DNA of 6,400 bases, from NCBI GenBank assembly GCA_031277995.1, contig JAITLH010000449.1, positions 1 to 6,400 of the forward strand, in the 5' to 3' direction. The position numbers were made by a program, and so were the translations under genes. Below, piece by piece: positions 1-5,411 of this stretch. The notes under the pieces were generated by a model. That model was not told where the DNA came from. It did no database searches and saw nothing but the letters and a program-made list of their open reading frames with translations. Position 1 is the first letter of the stretch; each line of letters opens with the position of its first letter. The DNA comes from Deltaproteobacteria bacterium (GTDB taxonomy: Bacteria > Desulfobacterota > Desulfarculia > Adiutricales > Adiutricaceae).

Positions 1-295
1 GAACTATTTACTAGATATAATTAATATTTTTATGCTACAGACCTATACTAATCTAACTAATCCATTCAAATTTAAGACTCCCATCCCCCGCCCCTTGGGG
101 CCCCGGGCCCTAAGATCCTCCCCCGCGGGCCAGGCGAAATCTAACCGCGATTGGCTGATTATGGCACCTTTGAAGGTCGGCAAGGGCGCGCCCCCATGGC
201 CGCGCCCCCATTAGCCGCCTTACTCGCCCCGGCGCCCACGTCCTAACCGGTCAGGGCCGTTAAGGCCTTTTCAAAAAAGACAAGTGGCATGATAA
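1..295. other. Non-coding left flank, mosaic composition
   Basis: No convincing gene is seen here. The first ~80 nt are AT-rich, about 85-270 is strongly GC-rich with GGCC/CCCC runs (for example a GGGGCCCCGGGCCC run near 98-111), and the sequence turns AT-rich again after ~270. An open frame at 32-214 translates to a proline/arginine-rich low-complexity peptide without a family signature or ribosome-binding site, so it is not called. Confidence 0.5.
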
Positions 296-493
296 TTGCT
301 AGATTTTAAAAACATTAATGAAATTTATAGACATAAAAAATGGGAATTAGAGGTTAAAGGGACAGGAATACGTGGGAAATTAGCCAAAAGAAGAGTAATT
401 TTTCTAGATAATTCGGGTGAATACGTCCTTTCGTCGTTTAATCCAAATGGGCCTAGCCCTGGCCCGGTAAAAATAAACATGAAAAAACCTTAA
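296..493 (+). CDS. Doubtful 65-codon hypothetical ORF in AT-rich DNA
   Basis: I do not recognise this product. The frame opens with TTG directly after an in-frame TAA (293-295), so it cannot extend upstream, and no clear ribosome-binding site precedes it. The translation is not low-complexity: a charged N-terminal half with WELEVKGTG is followed by RRVIFLDNSGEYVLSSF and a Pro/Gly-rich tail, suggesting a small beta-rich domain or a fragment of one. Base composition is clearly more AT-rich, with AAA/ATT/TTA codons, than the GC-richer genes downstream, which could mean transferred DNA, a gene remnant or chance. No membrane segment or signal peptide is visible. It may equally be non-coding. Confidence 0.25.
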   Translation: MLDFKNINEIYRHKKWELEVKGTGIRGKLAKRRVIFLDNSGEYVLSSFNPNGPSPGPVKINMKKP

Positions 494-540
494 TAATTTC
501 ATCCCTAGTGAAGTTTTTGGCCAATCTAAGGCTGAAAATG

Positions 541-588
541 TTGACAAATTTATCTATCATAATCATTTAAAGCAGTTTATTTTATAAA
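541..588 (+). promoter_or_regulatory. Possible promoter region of the DUF169 gene
   Basis: AT-rich DNA between the small ORF and the DUF169 gene contains a perfect TTGACA (541-546) and a TATAAA (583-588). They are too far apart to be one standard promoter. TTGACA has only a poor -10 (CATTTA, 564-569) at 17-nt spacing, and TATAAA has a weak -35 (TAATCA, 560-565) at 17-nt spacing. Promoter activity somewhere in this ~50-nt stretch is plausible because the gene starts at 648 and nothing closer upstream is better. The exact boxes are uncertain. Confidence 0.35.
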
Positions 589-647
589 TAGATCTTGTAT
601 TCATATATCTTTTTTCTTTACCGCTCAATCAAAGGATGGTAATAAAC

Positions 648-1463
648 ATGACTGAACAGCTTAATAACCTTGACGTTACGTTGAGGGATTTTATAAAACC
701 GCAAACCCAGCCCATCGCCATAAAGCTTTTGGAAAAAGGGAGTGAAATACCCCCAAAATTCAAACGCCCAACCTCGTTTCAGGGTTACGCCTTGGGTTTG
801 TGCCAAGGTATCACCATCGCCAGGACCTATGGTTGGTCTTTGGCTTACCGGATTGACGACATGGCTTGCGGGCCGTCTTTGTCGTATTTCGGGTTTATCG
901 AAGTCCCGCCGTATCAAGCCGAGGGCGGCTTGGTCTATCCAATGTACGCCAAAAACCAGGAAGGCGGCCAAAGGTCCGAGGCGGTAATCGATAGGCTGCC
1001 CACGGGAAAGATCGAAACGATCCTCGTGGCCCCCTTGGGCCGGGCTAGCTTTAGCCCGGACGTGGTCATGGTCTACGGTAACGCGGCCCAGATGGCCCGT
1101 TTGATCCAAGGGGCGCTTTATTGCCACGGCGGGGGGATTAGGTCGGTCTTTGCGGGCCGCTGCGCTTGCACGGCCGAGATAATAACCCCCCTGGTAAAGG
1201 ACGATTACAACGTGGTCATTCCGGACGCCGGGGAAAGGATATTTGGTTTGGCCGGTAACGACGAATTGGTGTTTTCCTGCCCCGGGACGAAGATTGACGA
1301 TTTGATTGAAGGCATAACCACTACCCACAAAAGCGGGGTGGCCAGGTATCCTTATCCGGTCTATGGCCTGCGCATGGCCCCCCAATATCCGGAAAAATAC
1401 GAGCCCTTGGTCGAAATGGCCCGGCTTAAAAGCGCCTCCGCCAAAGGCGGTCCGACCGACTGA
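648..1463 (+). CDS. DUF169 family protein (COG2043-like)
   Basis: This 271-residue soluble protein of unknown biochemical role matches the DUF169 pattern. It has an N-terminal PIAIKLL segment (~22-28), LCQG (51-54), MACGPS (72-77), a long central alpha/beta region, the CACTAEIITP segment (172-181), and IPDAGERIFG (191-200) followed by VFSCPG (208-213). Six cysteines (52, 74, 159, 172, 174, 211) include positions that are often conserved in the family and could bind metal or be redox-active; that is inference. ATG 648 is preferred over the in-frame ATG at 636 because AAAGGATGG (631-639) lies at ribosome-binding distance from 648, whereas the 636 ATG is part of that element. No signal peptide or membrane helix is seen. 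It sits 1.56 kb before the mutase operon, so it is probably a separate transcription unit. Members often occur near acyl-CoA or corrinoid metabolism genes in anaerobes, but no function should be assigned from that. Confidence 0.88.
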   Translation: MTEQLNNLDVTLRDFIKPQTQPIAIKLLEKGSEIPPKFKRPTSFQGYALGLCQGITIARTYGWSLAYRIDDMACGPSLSYFGFIEVPPYQAEGGLVYPMYAKNQEGGQRSEAVIDRLPTGKIETILVAPLGRASFSPDVVMVYGNAAQMARLIQGALYCHGGGIRSVFAGRCACTAEIITPLVKDDYNVVIPDAGERIFGLAGNDELVFSCPGTKIDDLIEGITTTHKSGVARYPYPVYGLRMAPQYPEKYEPLVEMARLKSASAKGGPTD

Positions 1464-1542
1464 CGGGCCCGGCGAAATGTTTTTAAAGGCTTTGTTTGAG
1501 CGGGGCCCTTTGGTAGCGAAAAAGTTTGGCGAAAATCGCGGC

Positions 1543-1574
1543 GGGCCTTGGGGCTTTTAAAAAAACCAAGGCCC
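1543..1574. repeat. 9-bp perfect inverted repeat (hairpin)
   Basis: GGGCCTTGG (1543-1551) and CCAAGGCCC (1566-1574) are perfect complements around a 14-nt loop that is itself T4 then A7. It lies 80 nt after the DUF169 stop, where a transcript end would be expected. No T-tract follows the 3' arm, so it is not a canonical intrinsic terminator. Its right arm runs into the 14-bp tandem repeat. Confidence 0.5.
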
Positions 1575-1628
1575 AAGTCCCAAAATCCAAGTCCCAAATT
1601 CTTAGTCCCAAAATCTTAGCCCCAAAAA
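1573..1628. repeat. Tandem repeat, 14-bp unit, four copies
   Basis: Four contiguous 14-nt units follow the pattern CYWAGTCCCAAAWT: ccaagtcccaaaat (1573-1586), ccaagtcccaaatt (1587-1600), cttagtcccaaaat (1601-1614) and a more diverged cttagccccaaaaa (1615-1628). The phase is exact with no indels. The unit is not a multiple of three and lies outside any gene. Confidence 0.8.
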
Positions 1629-1766
1629 CCTCACCCCCGATCCAAATCGCCCCGTAAAGGGCCTTCATGGCCCCGTAGCGGCTTTTGGCCAATGGGGTGG
1701 GTAGGGGGGTAGCGACCATGGTCCCCAAACGCGTCTAGGGCCCTTACAGGCCGTTTCTGGGTTAAG

Positions 1767-1781
1767 GGGCCAAAAAGGCCC
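1767..1781. repeat. Palindromic element GGGCC-A5-GGCCC
   Basis: GGGCC and GGCCC arms (5 bp) enclose an A5 loop. The element closely resembles those at 5270-5284 and 5287-5302, and the inverted form at 2874-2888. All four lie outside genes. Confidence 0.5.
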
Positions 1782-2314
1782 TCGATCAGGCGAGGCTTGG
1801 GGATTTTTTCATTTAACGCCTTGGTTTTATTTAATAATTTTATCCTTGGCCGGTTTTCCCCCACCCGTTCCCTTTCAAATTCCCCTGGGCGCGTAAAAAC
1901 AATCCGGGAAATGGGGCCGATTGTAAAAATGTAAAGTCAAAGTGTAAAACGAGACAGTGGCCTAAATCCTTTAGTCTATTTACTCAAGATAAAGCCCGAT
2001 AACTAAGCGATTAATCCCAGAAAAACCAATAAGTTATCCGCCTTTTGGTTATGGCCTTTCCTTGGATTCGCCTTGGCATACCTCTTGCTTAATAGCTTTT
2101 TAATGAAACGTTACTCGCTCGTCGCGCCCCTGGACGCGTCGATCGCCTTTTTTTACGCGACCAAACGGAACCCAAAAGGATCTTCGGGAAACGAATTAAA
2201 AGCCAGGCCCGCCGCTCTAATCGCCGGCGGCCCCTTGCGCCCCCAGGCCAGGCCAAATCAAGCTGGGCCAAGCTTAGCCCGGCCGGGCCAGGCCAGCCCA
2301 GGTCGAGGCGGGCC

Positions 2315-2342
2315 ACAAACCGCCCGGCGGGAGGTTTGTTTT
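2315..2342 (+). terminator. Strong hairpin with short T tail, possible terminator
   Basis: ACAAACC (2315-2321) pairs perfectly with GGTTTGT (2333-2339). Inside, CCC (2323-2325) pairs with GGG (2329-2331) around a GGC loop, leaving one G/A mismatch. A short T run (2339-2342) follows. The stem is strong but the T-tract is short, and the nearest upstream gene ends 850 nt away. It could end a long DUF169 transcript, insulate the mutase operon, or be an unrelated hairpin. Confidence 0.35.
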
Positions 2343-2873
2343 GGCCTGAAAACTTGACGTCCAGGCCAGGCGCTTATTGGGATTACTTAAAGGCCTTAAA
2401 GGCCTGGGATTTGACCAACGATGGCCCAAACTCGATCGCCGGGGTTTTTTTTAGGGCTTGGTCGAATCTGGGCCGCCTAAAAACCCCTTTTTTGAATTTT
2501 ATGTCCCATGGCCACCATGACAACTTCGCCTCTCTTTTTTACGCTCGGCGCCTTTCGCTTCGTTTTGAAAAAGCCTTGGGTTTTCAAGGTCGCGCCGGAG
2601 GTTTAGCGAAGGGGACGGGGAAGCGTCTAGGTTTTTTCATTCCTTGGCCAGGCTAACAAAACCAAAACCAATGGGCGCGTTTATGGAGACGCCCGCCTAG
2701 CCGCTCCGTAGGGTTAGGTTGGGCGCCTTTGGCTGGGGTGCGCAAAATTTGAAGCGATGGCTCGCGCGAGGGGAGGGGCGTTATCCGGTTATTGTCGGGC
2801 GCCCAAAGGCCGTGGTTAGGGCTTAAGGGCGATTTTGTCTGGGCGAAACAAAAAGGCTTTCGCGGGGCGGGAG

Positions 2874-2888
2874 GGGCCATTTTGGGCC
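2874..2888 (-). repeat. Palindromic element, inverted copy (GGGCC-ATTTT-GGGCC)
   Basis: On the minus strand this reads GGCCCAAAATGGCCC, nearly identical to the plus-strand elements at 5270-5302. It lies ~140 nt upstream of the mutase start in non-coding DNA. Confidence 0.4.
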
Positions 2889-3027
2889 GATTTCGTAGGG
2901 CCCCGGGGGGCCAAGCTGGACGCTTTTCATGGGTGGGAGTGGACAAAACGCCGGTCATGAATTTTTACGAGTAATCAACCTATCGTTTTTAAACATCCGC
3001 GTTAGGGTGAAAGTGAGAACAATCAAC

Positions 3028-4725
3028 ATGCGCCAAGTCAAAAAAGCGATCGAGCTAAACCGCGACGAGGGAGGTTTGGTTCGCGATTCCACCCAAAGCA
3101 ACATTGAGGTCAAGACCGTTTATACCCCTCAGGACATCGCCGACATTGACTATCAAAGGGACATCGCCGATCCGGGTTGTTTTCCTTACACCCGCGGCCT
3201 ATACCCGAAAATGTATCGGGATAGGCTTTGGTTAAAGTCGTTTATCGTTAGCTACGCCACCCCCGAGGAAACCAACGCGGCCTTTAAGTCTTACATCGTA
3301 AACGGTTTAAACGACCTAAGGTTGTTGGCGGATCTGCCGACCCAGTCGGGTTTGGATCCCGACCATCCGGCCGCCTGGAACAGCATGATGTGCGGGGGCG
3401 TGGCCACTTACGCCATAAACGTTTACGAAAAAATGCTTGAGGACTTGCCCCTTGAGGGAGTCACCTATGAGCTGGCCCATTCCAACGTCCTAAGTTCGAT
3501 TTATTTCCATGGCCTTTTGGCCGGCATCATGGAAAAGCAGGGCCTGAACATTAGGGATCTTCGGGGAAACGGCATTTGCGACCCCATCCGGGCCAAGCTC
3601 GTTTACGCCAGTCCCGATTGGACCACGGAGATTAACCGCCGGGTTTTACTCGATCACATCGAGTTTTGTTTGGACAATACCCCAAAATGGAAAGCCATCG
3701 CCCCCAACGGCGTCGATCCCTGCCAAGGGGGCATGAACGCCATCCATGAGTTGGGCGAGGTCATAGCGGTTTGCACCTCCGTCATTGACGACCTTGAAAA
3801 ACGCGGCCGCACGGTCGATGACTACGGCCCCATGGTTGTCGCCCTGGACGCGGAATCGGATTTTTTTGAAACCATTTGCAAGTTTAGGGCGGCCAGAAGG
3901 ATGTGGGCCAAGCTGGCCAAAGATCGTTTTCGCGCCAAGACCGCCAGGGCCACGCAGTTAAAGATCGGCATCCGCACCTCGGGTCTGTCTCTCCAATTGC
4001 AAAAACCCCTTAATAACGCCGCCAGGGTCACCTTGCAGATCCTTAGTTGCGTTTTGGGCGGAATCAATTCCTTGGACGCTTCCAGCATAGACGAAGCCAT
4101 CGGGCTTCCTTCCTACGAAGCGAGGATGTTTAACCTCGACACCCAACACATCATCACCCACGAGGCCAACGTTCCTTTGGTCGCCGATCCCCTGGGCGGT
4201 TCCTACTACGTCGAGTGGATGACCGATAAGATTGAAAAGTTAACCAACGATTACCTGGCCGAGGTCGAGTCCCGGGGCGGCATTTACGCCTGTTTGGAGA
4301 GCGGTTGGCTTAATTCCGTCATGGAAGAGGACCGTTTGCGCGTCCAGACCGAGAAAGCCAAACACCAACGCCTGATCGTGGGCGTGAATTCGTTTTTGGG
4401 CGAAGAGGGGCCCATTAACCGGGCCATTTCCGATTGCAGCTATAAGGTACCCACCGAGGCCAAACGCCACGAACGGGTCGCGGAAGTAAAACTCTTCAAA
4501 GCCTCTAGGGACGCCGTTCGTTTGGCCGACTGCGTCAGGAAATTGTACCTTGACACCAAAACCGGGGCTAACGTTTCCAGGGCCATCATTGACGGCGGCA
4601 AGGCCGGCATGACCGTTGGGGAAGTTTGCGGCGTGGTTCGTTTGGGTTATGGCCTTGGCTACGATCCCATGGACACGATCCCCACCCCAGACTTTGTCGA
4701 GGCCGCTTTGAAGGGGCGCGAGTAA
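3028..4725 (+). CDS. B12-dependent acyl-CoA mutase, catalytic (large) subunit, divergent
   Basis: This 565-residue TIM-barrel subunit of the methylmalonyl-CoA mutase family would work with the separate cobalamin subunit encoded just downstream to rearrange the carbon skeleton of an acyl-CoA. The length matches split-type large subunits. Scaffold motifs are present: VYTPQDI (31-37), FPYTRGLYPKMYRDRLW (52-68), DLPT (102-105), PKW (219-221), FRAARRMW (286-293), TSGLSLQLQKPLNN (317-330), SIDEAIGLP (353-361), DPLGGSYYVE (387-396) and VGVN (451-454). Many active-site positions of Propionibacterium methylmalonyl-CoA mutase are replaced (my hand alignment): T85 to Leu69, R87 to Ser71, Y89 to Ile73, S114 to Arg98, Q197 to Ile183, R207 to Tyr193, Y243-H244 to Val229-Asp230, R283 to Met269, Q330 to Arg316, N366 to Ser352. 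The substrate is therefore unknown; it could also be a non-catalytic paralogue like MutA. The frame runs open to 2929, but ATG 3028 gives the family-typical N-terminus; only a weak AAAGTGAG (3010-3017) precedes it. Confidence 0.9.
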   Translation: MRQVKKAIELNRDEGGLVRDSTQSNIEVKTVYTPQDIADIDYQRDIADPGCFPYTRGLYPKMYRDRLWLKSFIVSYATPEETNAAFKSYIVNGLNDLRLLADLPTQSGLDPDHPAAWNSMMCGGVATYAINVYEKMLEDLPLEGVTYELAHSNVLSSIYFHGLLAGIMEKQGLNIRDLRGNGICDPIRAKLVYASPDWTTEINRRVLLDHIEFCLDNTPKWKAIAPNGVDPCQGGMNAIHELGEVIAVCTSVIDDLEKRGRTVDDYGPMVVALDAESDFFETICKFRAARRMWAKLAKDRFRAKTARATQLKIGIRTSGLSLQLQKPLNNAARVTLQILSCVLGGINSLDASSIDEAIGLPSYEARMFNLDTQHIITHEANVPLVADPLGGSYYVEWMTDKIEKLTNDYLAEVESRGGIYACLESGWLNSVMEEDRLRVQTEKAKHQRLIVGVNSFLGEEGPINRAISDCSYKVPTEAKRHERVAEVKLFKASRDAVRLADCVRKLYLDTKTGANVSRAIIDGGKAGMTVGEVCGVVRLGYGLGYDPMDTIPTPDFVEAALKGRE

Positions 4726-4806
4726 ATGGATAAACAAACCCAAACCATGGTAGCTACGTTAGGGCGCGATATCCACGAGCGCGGCGCCCTGAGTAAAGGA
4801 GCGTAA
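4726..4806 (+). CDS. 26-codon mini-ORF: truncated duplicate of the cobalamin-subunit 5' end
   Basis: This short ORF begins with an ATG directly abutting the mutase TAA (4723-4725) and has a good ribosome-binding site, AAGGGG (4711-4716), at 9-nt spacing. It ends 4 nt before the cobalamin-subunit ATG. The peptide aligns without gaps to residues 1-22 of that subunit with 14 identities, including the full ligand loop DIHERGAL, then diverges to SKGA and stops. At DNA level 54 of 67 positions match (27 of 40, then 27 of 27). The tail of the ORF contains the AAAGGAG ribosome-binding site of the next gene. Translation coupled to the mutase is plausible. A peptide this short cannot fold as a Rossmann domain, so it is either a duplication remnant or a coupling/leader peptide. 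Confidence 0.55.
   Translation: MDKQTQTMVATLGRDIHERGALSKGA
4766..4792 (+). repeat. 27-nt exact direct repeat, copy 1
   Basis: This block is identical to 4851-4877 and offset by 85 nt. It encodes the DIHERGAL part of the cobalamin-binding motif in the mini-ORF, in the same reading phase relative to its ATG as copy 2. The preceding 40 nt match copy 2 at only 27 positions, so identity is concentrated in this block. Confidence 0.9.
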
Positions 4807-4810
4807 ATAA

Positions 4811-5215
4811 ATGGCGAAAAAAACCCGAATCTTGGTGGCAAAGGTTGGATGCGATATCCACGAGCGCGGCGCCCTGACCATGCTCAATGTCTTTCGGGAT
4901 AATGGCATTGAGGCCATTTACACTGGACGGTACCAGTCCGAGGAAAGCGTGGCCAACGCCGCCGTGGTGGAGGACGTTGACATCGTTTCCATTTCCGACC
5001 TTAGCGGCAGTTTGGTCATCATCTGCCGCAAAATCTTAAGCGAGCTTAAGCGCCTTGGGGCCGATGACATCGACGTCATTTGCGGGGGCATCATCACCAA
5101 GGAAGACAAAGAAGAACTCACCAAGATGGGCGTCAAGGGCTGTTTTGAAACCGGGAGCCCGGTGGAAAAAACCCTGGACCTGATTCGTGAGTTGATGGCG
5201 GCCAAAGGGAGTTGA
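4811..5215 (+). CDS. Cobalamin-binding (small) subunit of the acyl-CoA mutase
   Basis: This 134-residue Rossmann-like B12-binding domain is the size expected for a split mutase small subunit and would deliver adenosylcobalamin to the large subunit. The DxHxxG motif is D15-I-H17-E-R-G20, with H17 as the expected lower axial cobalt ligand. SDL (62-64) is the SxL motif that lines the nucleotide-tail pocket, and CGGII (91-95) and ETGSP (113-117) are the glycine-rich turns near the dimethylbenzimidazole tail. The start is supported by AAAGGAG (4795-4801), 9 nt upstream. The residue after the motif Asp is Ile16, where methylmalonyl-CoA mutases usually have Gly (DGHDRG), a small departure that parallels the unusual large subunit. 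The gene lies 85 nt behind the mutase stop, with the mini-ORF filling that space. No linker or second domain is present, so it depends on the partner chain. Confidence 0.95.
   Translation: MAKKTRILVAKVGCDIHERGALTMLNVFRDNGIEAIYTGRYQSEESVANAAVVEDVDIVSISDLSGSLVIICRKILSELKRLGADDIDVICGGIITKEDKEELTKMGVKGCFETGSPVEKTLDLIRELMAAKGS
4851..4877 (+). repeat. 27-nt exact direct repeat, copy 2
   Basis: This copy lies inside the cobalamin-subunit gene and encodes residues 14 (partly) to 22, which contain the His ligand. It is identical to 4766-4792. Confidence 0.9.
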
Positions 5216-5269
5216 GGCCAAGCTTCAAGGGCCGGTTCCCCCCCCGGCAAAAAAATGGAATCGGCCAGC

Positions 5270-5302
5270 GGGCCAAAATGGCCCAAGGGCCAAAATGGGC
5301 CC
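5270..5302. repeat. Two tandem palindromic units GGGCC-AAAAT-GG(G)CCC
   Basis: GGGCCAAAATGGCCC (5270-5284) and GGGCCAAAATGGGCCC (5287-5302) are separated by AA, giving a 17-nt period. Each unit can form a 5-bp GGGCC/GGCCC stem. Related units occur at 1767-1781 and, inverted, at 2874-2888. Confidence 0.75.
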
Positions 5303-5341
5303 AGGCTCGCGATTGGCCTTGGCTTGGCCGGTTAAATAAGC

Positions 5342-5366
5342 CCCGGGCCTGGGCCATGGGTTTTTT
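5342..5366 (+). terminator. Weak terminator- or attenuator-like hairpin
   Basis: CCC (5342-5344) and GGC (5346-5348) can pair with GCC (5353-5355) and GGG (5358-5360) around a CTGG loop, with a small internal loop, directly followed by T6 (5361-5366). The stem is short and imperfect. If functional it would lower expression of the GTPase and thiolase genes relative to the mutase subunits. Confidence 0.3.
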
Positions 5367-5411
5367 CAATGGGCCGAAAGATAACGCCAAGTAAAGGATC
5401 AGGGGCGCTTA

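Larger units (their letters stand above)
1464..3027. other. 1.56-kb intergenic region, repeat-rich, no supported gene
   Basis: No ORF here shows a recognisable domain or a good ribosome-binding site. Open frames on both strands give low-complexity peptides driven by GGCC, CCAGG and CCCAA words (for example 2073-2357 +). One 106-codon frame (2336-2656 +) has codon use like the real genes and could be a decayed gene, but it matches no family I know. The region contains a 9-bp inverted repeat at 1543-1574, a 14-bp tandem repeat at 1573-1628, GGCC-A/T-GGCC palindromes at 1767-1781 and 2874-2888, GGCC-rich DNA at ~2230-2315, and a strong hairpin at 2315-2339. The final ~65 nt before the mutase are AT-richer and may hold its promoter, for example TTTACG (2964-2969) with TTTAAA (2988-2993), but this is weak. 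Confidence 0.6.
5216..5411. other. 196-nt repeat-rich gap inside the operon
   Basis: This gap separates the cobalamin subunit from the GTPase gene. It is GGCC-rich with homopolymer runs (C at 5238-5245, A from 5249), a GCCGG/CCGGC hairpin (5231-5248), the two palindromic units at 5270-5302 and a T6 run at 5361-5366. One frame stays open throughout (TTG 5212 to 5394) but encodes a basic, repeat-derived peptide without a ribosome-binding site. The ribosome-binding site of the next gene is AGGGG (5401-5405). Confidence 0.6.

Noticed and set aside
618..1385. 255-codon open frame on the minus strand
   Set aside because: It is antisense to the DUF169 gene, whose translation matches a known family and has a ribosome-binding site. 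The minus frame shows no domain.
1573..1628. CRISPR array
   Set aside because: The units are 14 nt, contiguous and without spacers, so this is a simple tandem repeat.
2073..2357. 94-codon plus-strand open frame
   Set aside because: The second half is a Pro/Ala/Gly/Arg-rich repeat peptide caused by GGCCAGGCC words. It has no ribosome-binding site or family signature.
2336..2656. 106-codon plus-strand open frame with SHGHHDNF, vaguely like a metallo-beta-lactamase metal motif
   Set aside because: It has a TTG start inside a hairpin, no ribosome-binding site, the order of His and Asp does not match HxHxDH, and no other motif of that fold is present.
3028..4725. Labelling the mutase as methylmalonyl-CoA or 2-hydroxyisobutyryl-CoA mutase
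   Set aside because: Diagnostic residues for methylmalonyl-CoA (Tyr89, Arg207, His244) are absent, and the Asp diagnostic for the hydroxyisobutyryl enzyme is Leu. Only the Ile is shared.
4240..4743. 167-codon minus-strand open frame
   Set aside because: It is a shadow of the mutase gene on the opposite strand. The plus frame carries the conserved motifs.
5212..5394. 60-codon open frame filling the gap before the GTPase gene
   Set aside because: It has a TTG start, no ribosome-binding site and a basic, Trp/Pro-rich peptide generated by the GGCC palindromes.
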